Shown here piece after piece: positions 53,416-63,776 of a DNA stretch of 64,000 bases. Made by a program: the position numbers and the translations under genes. The first letter of the stretch is position 1. Every line of letters starts with the position of its first letter. Origin of the DNA: Turbatrix aceti (taxonomy: Eukaryota; Nematoda; Chromadorea; Rhabditida; Panagrolaimidae); assembly GCA_963969345.1 (NCBI GenBank), contig OZ017767.1, positions 10,174,471 to 10,238,470 on the forward strand, written 5' to 3'. A model generated the notes under the pieces. That model did not search any database and was not told the DNA's origin. It worked only from the letters and a program-made list of their open reading frames with translations.

Positions 53416-53531
53416 TTGATTTTTTTTCGCAATTTTACGAGTGTTTATTATTTATTTATTAATTTTTGTGTTTTTTTACAAACAGGTAAACGAATATAAT
53501 TCCATGTGATTGCAAAGCAGGAAAAAAAGTT

Positions 53532-53983
53532 TCAAAAACAACAGTCGTCGTCGTCGTCGTCGCAATCGCAGGGGAAACAGCAAAATGGGAAGCAACAGCA
53601 TTGAACCTCGGAGTTTGGTCTCCCTTGTTGAACGACGACTACCGGAGGCTGAGGTTGCATTTGCGGTTGCGGTTGCTGAATTATGTAAGCTAAAACATTT
53701 TTTTGCTTAATTGGGAACGAAGTTTTTTTGGCTGATTTTGTATTTTTTTTAGTAAGAGAAAAATTATTTTTAACTGCAAAAAAACAAATGTTACCTGTGT
53801 CTTCTCACCTGTACCTGTACAGGTGATTTACCAGGTATAAAAAATTTACCAGATAAATCACCGAAAAAAGTGCAGGTACGGATGACTTACCTGGCTCACC
53901 TGTTAAAAAAATTTTTTTTGTAAAATTTTTGTTTTCTATAAGTTACCTGGTTGAGGTGGTGGTGGTTGTGGTGGATAGTACAT
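53532..53983 (-). CDS. Small Pro/Gln- and Cys-rich protein 1 (CYSTM-like)
   Basis: Two minus-strand exons, 53983-53947 and 53689-53532, encode 64 residues. A Pro-rich start (MYYPPQPPPPQPAY), a Gln/Pro stretch and a VVVVQQG segment lead to a dense C-terminal cluster: QCCCFPFCCFPCDCDDDDDDCCF. The layout (short Pro/Tyr-rich N-terminus, Cys-rich terminal segment) resembles CYSTM-module stress peptides, though the acidic run between the last cysteines is unusual. The donor is CCAG|GTAACT and the acceptor is GTTTTAG. The intron holds a cluster of CACCTG/CAGGTG words. It is paralogous to the next minus-strand gene, sharing ECCCFPFCCFPCxC and 3'-flanking ATATAATTCCATG. Exact function is unknown. Confidence 0.72.
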
Positions 53984-54414
53984 GACGGTAGTTGGCTTTC
54001 ACGAGAAGCACAAAGTTGAATCTTATGTAAGCTATGGAATTGAAGTGCTTGTGTTTTTTCTTGCTCTCGACTTTTTATATAAAATTGTCAGCTTTTTACC
54101 TGCGGCAACAGGGCCGAATACGTCGTGACTGGGGAACCTGCGTCATGATGGAAACAATTCACAAAATGTGATTTCTGTCTGAATCATCATTTTGGTATTG
54201 TTTTGAATGGATTACTATTCCGATACCCTCGACGATAATTTTTCTGATTTGGAGTTTTGTCTGCTTGCGAGCCTGGTTTTCCCATGAAAATTTGTCGTTC
54301 CTGTTTTCTTGTACGAAAATCTCATTTATTGATACATTTTTGTGTTATAAACGTATAAAAAATAATATAATTCCATGAAAAGAAATCACAAGGCAGGAAA
54401 GAAAAATGTTGTTA

Positions 54415-56153
54415 TCAGTAACAGTCGAAACAATTACACGGGAAGCAGCAGAACGGGAAACAACAGCATTCGGGCTCTTGTTCGACGATGACCTCTTGAG
54501 GGGGTCCGTAGCCTGAAAAAAAGGAAAAGTAGATGGAAGAATGAGTAAATAAATATTAAAATTGCGCTGCTCTGGGCAGAGTGATACGAGTCGCTGAATA
54601 ATACCTGATTTTAAATAGATTTTAAAAAATGTTTTGCCGTTTTTTTTGCTAAAAAATGTCATACACGCGCTTCACCATAGGGCGATTCACCATATCACTA
54701 ACATAAGTAATTTTTGTAATGCAAATTGAAAGTTTAGTGACTTTTGGAAAAAATAGGGATTGAAGTGCACCATCAGATAGTGCCGGCAAGTCGCGGCAAC
54801 GCGCGCAACTGATCAACCGACACAAGCCAAACCATTCTTCAGCAAGGTGTTGCATGTCGTGTAAGTTACACGAGCTACACGACGAATATTCACTGATTTA
54901 CATGTTTTTTCCCTTGTTTTCAACTAATTTACATAAATTTTCGTCGTGTAGCTCGTGTAACTTACACGACATGCAACACCTTGTTCTTCAGTTGGTCAGT
55001 CAATCAAAAAACGATGCAAACCCTTCTTTTATTTTCGGGCGGAAAAACGGCGTTTTAGTAGAGGTGGTAGCATTAATTGGCCACCAGTGAAAAATCAACT
55101 GATCGCAGAAGCGGTTTTGGTGCGGCCAGTGTTGGCTGCCACGACGCACGAAAGAGAGACTTTTTGTCTGCCCTTTACTTGGTCAGTCAGTGGAAAATCC
55201 CTTCTTTTATTTTCGGGCAAAAAAAGGCGTTTTAGTATAGGTGGTAGCATTAATTTGCCACTCGTGAAAAATCAACTGATCAGAACAACGGTTTTGGTGC
55301 GGCCACTTTTGGCTGCCACGACGCACGCAAACTTTTCTTGCTTCGTTTTTTCGTGCGCGCTAAACCACCCGATATGGTGAGCGTTCATATGGGGGAGTAT
55401 CCTATAAACGACAAAAATTTTTTTTTATATTTTGTAACCTACGGCTTTTGAGCGATCAGACGTAGGGCATGATACTAATAAAGTTTCTGTCCAGCTGCAC
55501 TTACATCAATCTAGGTTTCAATCTCGGTCCCGGTACCCCAAAACTTTTTTTGGAAGTTTGTTCAAAAAAAGTTTTATCGGAGCGAAAAAAAAAGTATTTC
55601 AATTATTATAAAACTCGGAAATCGATTCAAATCGAATCAAACACCGAATTTATAAAATTTTTATGGCTATTTTTTGACACAAAACATACCGTTTTTTGTG
55701 TTGATCCAACGTTCAATTTCTGACAAGGATAACGTTTATAAAAGTTGTGCAATTTTTTTATAATGTATAAAAAAATTTCCCAGATTTACAAAAGTTTTGT
55801 AATTTTTTTATATAAATAAACCACATAAACAGAACAATCTGCACGAAACGTGTTTTTTTGCAATTCTGAGTACAAAAAGCGCGTTTCGTCACCAAATTGT
55901 AATACAACTGTGGTTTTAACTTTAATTATAGTCGCCAGATGCTATGACACCGAAATTGAGTGTCACGAAGTATATCTGATGTAATCTGACCTCACCTGTA
56001 CACACCTGGCGCAAAAAAAACTTTTTTTTGATTAAAAGAGTTTCTTGTAAATTATTTCCTTGTACCAAAAAAAAGTTTATGATAGGACAAAATAAAAAAA
56101 AATATATAAAAAAATTTTGAAGAAGATTACTTACCTGGCTGTGGGGCGTACAT
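54415..56153 (-). CDS. Tiny Cys-rich protein 2 (CYSTM-like), 38 residues
   Basis: Exons 56153-56135 and 54512-54415 join in phase (CCAG|GTAAGT ... TTTTTTTCAG|GC) to give a 38-residue peptide: MYAPQPGYGPPQEVIVEQEP, then ECCCFPFCCFPCNCFDCY. The Cys block is almost identical to that of the neighbouring paralogue, and both genes are split at the same place in the Pro-rich leader, which supports the model despite its size. The first exon carries only six codons plus one base. The intron is 1622 bp and contains a hAT-type MITE and a tandem duplication, whereas the paralogue's intron is 257 bp. It may be palmitoylated or membrane associated like other CYSTM proteins; that is inference. Confidence 0.68.
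54843..54983. mobile_element. hAT-type MITE, 141 bp, with 44-bp perfect inverted repeats
   Basis: The arms 54843-54886 and 54940-54983 are exact reverse complements starting CAAGGTGTTGCATGTCGTGT. The 8-bp direct repeat TTCTTCAG flanks the element at 54835-54842 and 54984-54991. An 8-bp target duplication with CA-starting ends is the hAT pattern. Perfect arms imply recent insertion. Confidence 0.93.
54992..55345. repeat. Tandem duplication, two ~180 bp units
   Basis: TTGGTCAGTCA..., CCTTCTTTTATTTTCGGGC, GGTGGTAGCATTAATT, GTGAAAAATCAACTGATC and GGCTGCCACGACGCACG occur in the same order twice, from about 54993 and from about 55179. Units differ by scattered substitutions. It lies within the intron of the tiny Cys-rich gene. 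Confidence 0.85.
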
Positions 56154-56986
56154 GATTTTTTGTGAGAGATTTGAACAAGGGTAACAAAGTTGTCTAACTG
56201 AGCTGTGGTTTGCTGAGTTTTGTTATGCTTTTGACATTTTATATTTATGCAATTCGGTCCTTGAAATTGTGGAAATACCGCCTCTCACCTCGTCATCCCT
56301 CCTTCCGTTGCCCGTTGTCTACCGGAAAGATAAACATTGTTCGTCTCGGTAGTCCATCATCACAGACCTTGTCGCAGGTAGGCACAACATCAACAGCATG
56401 TTGTTGACAGACACGGGAAAAGGGTGTTTGTTGGTGGGCAACCAAAAAGCTATGGAAACAAATTCACAATGGATGATTTTTTTGACTCACTGTTCAATGG
56501 ATTTTTTGTACAATTTGGACCACGAAAACGACGTCGGCTTTGACAACGATGTTGAAAAAAATGTGTTTGTACAGGAAAAAAAAACAAGAGAAACAGAAAA
56601 CTCAAGAAAAAATTTATTTTGAAATCCAAGAAACAAACTAAATATTTATGACGTTTGTTTTTACTTTTTTGTCTGTCTGAAAGGTAGCAAGCAGGTAGGT
56701 AGACAGGATGACGATGATTCACAGTTCTACGTACACAGGGTAACAAGATATTTATCTTTGTGAATTTTGGTTGCGTCATATAAATAATTTGAGTATTTGA
56801 ATGATCTTGAACTTTTTTGTTACCGGACATGAATCATTTTTCTGGAATAAAGATTTTGAAATCTGCAAGTTTGTCAGACGAAAATATCAAGCCCGGAATT
56901 AGAAAACGTTCGCCAACAAAGCTCAGTTTTTTTGAACAGATAAAACAAAAAACATAGGAATCAAATTAGGGTAATGGTGTTCAAAT
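56154..56986. other. Intergenic region upstream of the tiny Cys-rich gene
   Basis: No exon chain supported on either strand; likely the promoter of the minus-strand gene ending at 56153 and AT-rich spacer. Confidence 0.5.
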
Positions 56987-57496
56987 CAGAGGTGGCCATC
57001 CGAAATTTCGGTCGGATGATCCGATCCGCCATCCGATCCGAAGATTCGGATGATCTGATCCGTCATCCGATCCAAAATCCGACGCTTTGGATTATCCGAT
57101 CCGAGAATCCGATCGGATGGATCCGAACCATCCGAGTTTCTGTGAAAAATTTTTGATTTTCCTGTTTTGCAACGAAAATCGGATGAAAATAGTGCTCACG
57201 TAATTCAACATTTTTTTAAAATAAAAATTCACTTTGAATATCAATTTTTGTCATTTTGATTAGGGTTATTGAACGTTTTTGAAATTCAAAATTGTGTTGA
57301 AGACGTAATTTTGAGGCATTTTGGTACTAATTTTTGTAGAAATTCATCCGTCATCCGAACGTTCGGATGATCCGATTCGTGATCCGATCCGAAATCCGAT
57401 GCGCCGGATGATCCGATCCGAAACCTCGGATATCCGTCGGATGGCGTTTCTGATCCGACAGATATCCGACGGATGATCCGTCGGATGCCATCTCTG
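56987..57496. mobile_element. hAT-like non-autonomous element, 510 bp, with subterminal ATCCG arrays
   Basis: The ends CAGAGGTGGCCATCCGA and TCGGATGCCATCTCTG are imperfect inverted repeats, and the 8-bp direct repeat GTTCAAAT flanks both sides (56979-56986 and 57497-57504). Next to each end lie dense arrays of ATCCGATCCG/CGGATGATC words in both orientations; the middle ~200 bp is AT-rich and non-coding. CAGAGGTGG-type ends and 8-bp duplications are typical of hAT elements, and subterminal motif arrays are typical transposase binding sites. Confidence 0.92.
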
Positions 57497-57504
57497 GTTC
57501 AAAT

Positions 57505-58683
57505 CGATATTATTTATTTGACAAAAAACGGCAAATTAACGTTTTTGATACAAAAAAACGTGTATCAAGAACATGAATAAAATTTTGCGCAAATAATAAA
57601 AATAATCTGTTCACAGTTTGTTACCAAATACGGTAAAAAATGCGTTCGAATGGTTGAAAAACATTGTCAAAATTTTGTGTTTGTTCGTGACCGAAAAAAA
57701 CAACACTTATTAGGCTCATTTTTCAGATTTCTGAACAGAAAAAATAAATTTGTTTGTGCTATAAAATTAAATCCGTGTCCCAAAAAACGTGTGTACGCAT
57801 AATATGTTTTTTTTCTATTTTTTTTTCTTTATAACATTGAACAAATTTAGCAACAATCAATTTATTTAAAAGTTGTACAAAATGCAACATTTGCATGTTC
57901 TTTTTTCTTATTTTTGAAAAAATTTTAAACTGTTGTCCAGTTGAACAATTTAAAATTTACAAAAAAATTACTTGTGAAAAATCGGCCGAAAAAATAAATC
58001 AAAAAAATTATATTTCGAAAATTAGAAATATTTTTATGATTTTCTTGGATCATGTTTTTTTCTAAACATTACATGCAAAATGCACATGTTTCATGACGTT
58101 TGAAAGAGTTCAATTTCTGAATATAAAATTCTTGATGATTGTATTAGATTCTGTTCTTTCCTAATCTGGCATAGGGCGTGTCAGAATTCCAAATTCGAAG
58201 TATACTTGAACTATACTTTGTCGTCACGTAATGTTTTTTTGTATAATTTTTCAATTTAGGATTTTTTGTATTCATAAATTCAGTTTTTAGTTCTTTTTTT
58301 AATTTAATTGGTTTTAATTTTTCGATTTGTATTTATTTAATCACGAATTGTCGTTTCAAATAGTTTTCATCACTTTTTGTAGCAATAAACAATTTCTTGT
58401 CTAAAATTGTCATTTTACAGTAATTTTTACTCGTCAGCATGAAAAAACAGGTGAAAAGAGGTAGTACAGTTGCTGTTTCACCTGTTACTAGTGTTAACGC
58501 TACCTAACAATGTGCGTCACTTTGACGTAGCCGTGATGCAAAAATCGCCGCAAAACCACTTTACTCACTGTGACAAGAAGTTTTGGCAATTCGAATCATT
58601 TATTATTTATTTTAAAGATACAAAAATGCCTGCAACGTCACAAATTGGTCGGCCGTTGTTGTTGTGTGTGTGTGTGTGTTTTT
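57505..58683. other. AT-rich intergenic DNA
   Basis: No gene supported. Contains an 11-bp inverted repeat AACAGGTGAAA/TTTCACCTGTT (58446-58456 and 58476-58486) and a (TG)n tract just before 58680. Confidence 0.5.
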
Positions 58684-59121
58684 TTACTGTCCATAGGGAT
58701 TGTAGTACGCAGGGGGTTGGCCTCCGGGAGGGCCTGGTTGCTGTTGTTGGGTAGCGCCACTTCCGATGCCCTGATAGGCCGGTTGGGGTTGATTTTGGCC
58801 AATTCCACCCCACTGGGGGTAGGGAGGCTGCTGGCCGACTGGCTGGCCGTAGGGGCCTTGGGGTTGACCGTAGGGGCCCCCCTGAGGCTGACCATAAGGC
58901 CCCTGACCTCCCTGGGGCTGACCATAGGGCACCTGACCACCTTGAGGCTGACCATAAGGTCCCTGACCTCCCTGGGGCCATCCCTGGGGTTGCTGGGGTT
59001 GCTGCTGAATGTTCCACGTCGCAGCGTATTCAACCGGAACCCCCGGAGGAGGACCGTGATTACCTTGATAATTTACGGGATAACCGACGCCCTGAGGCGC
59101 TACTTGAAGAATAGTAACCAT
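58684..59121 (-). CDS. Gly/Pro/Gln/Tyr-rich low-complexity protein
   Basis: A single minus-strand open frame of 145 residues from an ATG at 59121. The core consists of repeated GGQGPYGQPQ-type units (about five, around residues 50-90), framed by QQQPQQPQGWPQ and by QPAYQGIGSGATQQQQPGPP; it ends PPAYYNPYGQ. No Cys, no signal peptide, no membrane segment. A good acceptor (GTTTATTTTAG, about 59140) lies just upstream of the ATG, as for trans-splicing. The composition resembles prion-like or adhesive low-complexity domains, but no family is recognised. Repeats at the DNA level are also near-identical, so repeat number may vary. The frame and the acceptor support a real gene. Confidence 0.6.
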   Translation of the reverse strand: MVTILQVAPQGVGYPVNYQGNHGPPPGVPVEYAATWNIQQQPQQPQGWPQGGQGPYGQPQGGQVPYGQPQGGQGPYGQPQGGPYGQPQGPYGQPVGQQPPYPQWGGIGQNQPQPAYQGIGSGATQQQQPGPPGGQPPAYYNPYGQ

Positions 59122-61432
59122 GTCTGAGTTTAATGAGCTAAAATAAACAAAAATTAAAAAAGTCACATTTTCATAACCGTTAAAATTAAACTTTGCAAAT
59201 TATGGCTTACAAAAAGTTTCAACCGACAATTTAAAAACACGCGAAATTGTTACCCAATGAAAAAAAAATACACAACTGGTTATTTTCTGAACGTATAATA
59301 TAATTTTAATTTTTCAGTGAAGAACGTTTTTTAACTCGGGAACACGTAATTTAAGGCAGAACAAGTTTTAATTTTCTTCCAAGGTACAAAAAATGAAAAA
59401 ATTTGCCACTTTTGGTCTTTTTTTTGCACCTGTTTGCACGCGCCTGGTTTTTGGTAATCTGACATGAGTGTATTTATTTAGAATGATGTACATCTACCGT
59501 AAAATGGAATTCAACGTAATTTGTTTTTTGAGATTTTTAAATACAAAAATTAAAAAAAAATTATTTTTTTATTGATAAAAAGCTCCAAATTTAGATTTTT
59601 TTTGATTTAATTAATGTTGAAACAAAATTTGAAAAAAAATAAAAAAAATTTTAGGCAAAAAAAAGTAGAAAGCAGTTCTAAAAAACGGCTGACAAATTAC
59701 GGACAGGGCCGGATTTAGAAAATTTGCTTTCAAAATGTTTGAAAAAATAATAAGGAAAAGTTGTCAAATATTGTTCGACAAAAAAATTTGTATGCATTTT
59801 TGATAACTTTTCAACGTTGCTAGCAACGTTAAAAATGAGCGAAAAAAAGCAACAAAAACCAATAAAAATCTGCGCAAACGGAGACCAATCGATCAAACAA
59901 CAATGAAAACTTTTAATCCGGGATATCGTTCACCATTTTATTTTTTTTGCAAAACACAAAGTGAGCCCAACTTCCACGTAGCACGTAGAAAAACACAAAT
60001 CACGACACTTTTTTTCTCGATTCCGAGTCTTACACCCATTCTGTCTTCTTCAAGGTGATAAGCATGACTCTCTTTACCGAAAAATGGAATCATTACACAC
60101 CCGTGAATCACTCGGGCTCTAATCGGTGTACCCACACACGCCCCATAGCCCCCATAGGGCGCACCCCTGCATGGCCCCTGCTCGGTATCATTGCAGCGCT
60201 GTTGTTTGCGTCAAGGCCTCCTTCCTGTTTGTTTTTCGCTTCTCGCAAGCAGCACAAATCGCACGATTTTACTGCTCATGACGATGATAGTTTTTTTTGA
60301 TGGATGCACGGGGATGAATAAACAGTTCGTTCAGGTGACAAACTTTGAAAAAATTTTTTGAACGTCCGTGTTCAAAAATTATTAAAATGACAGTATCCAG
60401 AGAATCTGCGTCCCACAACGAAAAAAAATTACGATAATATTTTGTTTTGAAAGAACTTTGATGTGTTTATGTACAAAAAAATCCAGAAGCTTCGTTTTAA
60501 AAAAAATGATGACATTAGCAAATAAAAATATCGAAATAAATACATACAACTCTACGCAGCGCTGTGAGTGTTACAAATAAATAATATTACTAGGAGTATG
60601 AATCACCATCAACGCCAGTCTTCCTTGCATCAACGTCTGCTGCTCGACTGTTTGTTTGACTGTTTCCGAGGGTCTCAGGGCCCGTTCTGCCTGTTTGTTT
60701 ACAAATTTTTTTGAAATTTGTTTCATTAAAAAAATATGATTACTGATTTCTAACGTTTTTTGACGATTTGTTGCTCGTTGTTTTGGGGTTTTCTATGCTG
60801 TAAGACATTTTTTTCTTAATGTCCATTTTTACAACACCGTGATTCATCGTCTCGAAGGTTCTTTTACAAACTTTCAAAATTTGTTCGGATTTGTTCTATG
60901 ATTTGACATCCAATTTCGTAAAGGCTAACGGAAGGAAAAGATAATTTTTGGCTTTGTTCGCGAAGGAAAATCGCACGTTAGAATGTTCAGAATTTTTTTT
61001 CAAATTTTAGAGACCATTTTTTGTAAATTTTTTTCCAACTTTCAACAAATTGAGTTTTTTTGATTACATTTTCTGTTCACAAAGTTTTTTTTGGATAAAT
61101 TTTTCTGTTTTTTCATTCAACTGCGTTCTGGGTGATTTCGACTCTGGATCCATTTTTTCAAATCTAACAAATCAATTGACCCCTCCTTCCTTGACATCTC
61201 ACAAAAAATTAGAGACAAACTTTATTAGCTCACAAAAAAATATTTTTTCAAGTGCCACTATATCGCTAAAAGGTAAATTTCATCCATTGTTGGCTAGATT
61301 ACCCAGTTGACCCTGTGGGTACATTATCCTCGAAGTAATCAAGCCAACAGGATAAAATTCACCTTCGTGATATCAAAGCCCTCGAAGAAACATGTTTACA
61401 ATAGAAGAAACATGCCCAGATTCTAGACTTTT
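59122..61432. other. Long intergenic region, no supported gene
   Basis: Mostly AT-rich. A segment of balanced composition at 60040-60260 has open frames on both strands but no splice sites, start context or family match. TTCGCGAA-type words occur near 60957. Confidence 0.5.
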
Positions 61433-61717
61433 TTACTGAGCAGGGGCGGTGGTCGTGGTCGTAGTTGTGGGTGCCGGGGTCGTTTCAGGCTGGGCCGGGG
61501 TGGTGGTCGCAGCTGGAGCAGCAGTGGTGGCCGGGGTGGTAGTTTGACCAGCGGGGGTCGTGGTTGCTGCTGGGGCAGTTTCTCTAAAAAAAAATTGTGT
61601 TCAAAAAAATTTAGGACATTTAGAAATTTTTTTTGAACAAAATAAAAAAAAATTTATTTGTTCAAAAATTTTTTTCTATAGTAGAAAATCTTACCCGGCG
61701 GGCTGAGTGTTCGGCAT
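61433..61717 (-). CDS. Thr/Pro/Ala-rich mucin-like small protein
   Basis: Minus-strand exons 61717-61695 and 61583-61433 join in phase to 57 residues: MPNTQPAGETAPAATTTPAG and further TTTPA, TTAAP and TTTTTTAPAQ segments. An acceptor TTGTTTTTCAG lies 9 bp before the ATG, allowing trans-splicing. No signal peptide is visible, so if the product is an O-glycosylated mucin the true N-terminus must lie upstream. An alternative first exon at 62013-61856 (MAITNVQRQKTKKDHSNEEE...) can be spliced into the same exons in a different frame, which also stays open. Which frame is used cannot be settled here. Confidence 0.45.
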
Positions 61718-63722
61718 GATTAGATTCTGAAAAACAATTTGATAAAAAAATTTTCGATACCGTACTATTTAGTTTACGATCAAAAAATGCAAACCAAGCG
61801 AATTGCTCGACTGAATTGCCGAACTTTTGCCCCAACACACCGGTATTTATGCTCACCTGTCTTATCACCTCCATGCCATATCTTTCGGAAAATACGTGTA
61901 AACTGCAAAACCATGTGCTTTTTGAGTTCTCCCTGTTCGGTGGCCGTGCTAATTTCTTCCTCGTTACTGTGATCTTTTTTGGTTTTCTGACGTTGGACGT
62001 TGGTGATAGCCATAAATATGGAATTTTTACGACATTTTACGGTTTTTTGCTCACACGCATCTATTAACCGGGGTTATAAGCTAAAGATTGCTGACATGAA
62101 GAAAAAAATTAATGAGCATGATAAAGACAGGGAAAGTTCTAGCATGCTTTTTTTAAACGTTTTTGGATTGATATGTGCGATCTGAATGATTCGGAGTGAA
62201 CTTTGTACACATAAAAAATGTCTGGACTAACATGATTACTTTAATGACTGACTGATACGGAATCGAATATCAAAAATGCATGTTTGAAAAAATTATCAAA
62301 ATTTTTTTTTAACAATTTGGATTGACAGCATTTGAAGTATCGAAGATTTTGTAATTTTCGAAGATGCCATTTTTGGCGCTCCAAAAATTACTGAAGTTCC
62401 AAAAATGGCATTTTTTTTATTTTTTGCGCGCGCGTTTGAACGCTAAAATTTGTGGCATTTTTTGCACAAAAATGATGTCATAAAAATATTGTGGATCTAA
62501 ATTTTTTTTAATAAAAAATATAAAAGAAGCAACTAAAAATAAAAAAAAATGCATGAACAAATGAATTTATTTTTTTTATCAAAAACGAAGGTGCATAATA
62601 GTTTTTTGACCATGATAATGATGATTGATCTGCAAATTTAGTTTGACACATTTTAGTATCTTGTTGCGGCATAACTGTTTTTTAATATTTGATTGAGGTT
62701 AGTTTTGATGACATTAAATTTATTCAATTCAAAATCAAAGCAAACACGTTATTATTTTTTTGGTTAACATAAAAATCATTTTTCCAGATTATGCAGTTCA
62801 AAATGCATTTAAAATTTTTATGTGACGTTAAAAAAATCATGTGTATCAATACTATTGAATGGCTAAAATGCATAAATGCGTGCTTGCTTTCCCATTACAT
62901 AATACATACAAAATGTAATAAATACACATATACATATTTTTTTTAAGCTACAAAGTAAAAAAAAAAGTTATTGTCCACAAAAAAAGGTATACGAGGCCGT
63001 AGATCGTTGGATAATGGGATTTTTTTTAATTCACATAGTGTCATCAAAAAAATGTATGTATTGCATCGTCAGCATCATCATCAGGTACGCGCACACGCAC
63101 CGGTGCATGTAGGATGCTGCAAATTCTAATTTTTTGCACAAATAATGTCATTTGAATTTCTTTGGATGTTTGACAATGATCGCAATTTCTCTTGGTACAT
63201 TTGTGTGCAAGAAAAAAATTTTTTTGGTGTTTTTTGACCGTGAAAATCAGGAAATGAACACTTGCGAGAATGAAAAAAATATGGAAGCGTGTCAACAATC
63301 GACATTTGTTTTGTAAAAAAACATGCAGAACAGCGCGGATTTCGCTGTGAATTAAAATTTTCCGAAATAATTTTTTTTAATAAAAAGTTTTGCTTTGAGA
63401 ACGATGCTGTCATTTTTTATTTTTTTGCAAAAAAAGTTTGTAAAAAATCATTGAAAATCAAAGTTATTCATAATTGAAACATTTTTTATTTTATGTTTTT
63501 TTCTTTTTACATTATTTTTGTTTTAGAGCACAAATGCATTAGTTCTGATCAGTTTCGAGATTTGATTTTATTTTTGTAGCAGAAACATAATTTTTTTGCA
63601 AGTGTTTGCATTGACGTCTTTCAGATGACTAATTTGTGTTTTGCTTTCTAAACATTTCCCAAACGAGACCCAATTGTGACTTTTGCAGACCAGTGGTTAC
63701 TTTTTTTTAATATTTATCCGCA
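61718..63722. other. AT-rich intergenic DNA
   Basis: Apart from the possible alternative exon at 61856-62013, nothing coding is supported. Homopolymer runs dominate. Confidence 0.45.
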
Positions 63723-63776
63723 ATGCAAAAAACCGTAACATCATTACTGCTAATCACCCTCTGTTTTTGCACGCTG
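63723..63776 (+). CDS. Possible first exon of a secreted protein (signal peptide)
   Basis: An ATG opens 18 codons reading MQKTVTSLLLITLCFCTL and is followed by a GTAACG donor-like site at 63777. The hydrophobic core and cysteine before the cut resemble a signal peptide. No second exon can be confirmed before the window ends, so this may be chance. Confidence 0.25.

Noticed and set aside
53510..53710. Arg-rich plus-strand frame
   Set aside because: It is the complement of the Cys/Asp-rich exon of the minus-strand micro-gene, which has matching splice sites and a paralogue.
56974..57156. Short frame rich in Ile, Arg and Ser
   Set aside because: It is translated ATCCG repeat within the 510-bp hAT-like element.
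58452..58476. GAGGTAG followed by TACAGTTG, resembling a let-7 family miRNA
   Set aside because: The first base is A rather than U, the word lies in the loop of the AACAGGTGAAA/TTTCACCTGTT stem, and no star strand pairs with it.
60055..60300. 81-codon plus-strand frame with a hydrophobic stretch
   Set aside because: No acceptor, donor, or recognisable family; an overlapping minus-strand frame is equally open.
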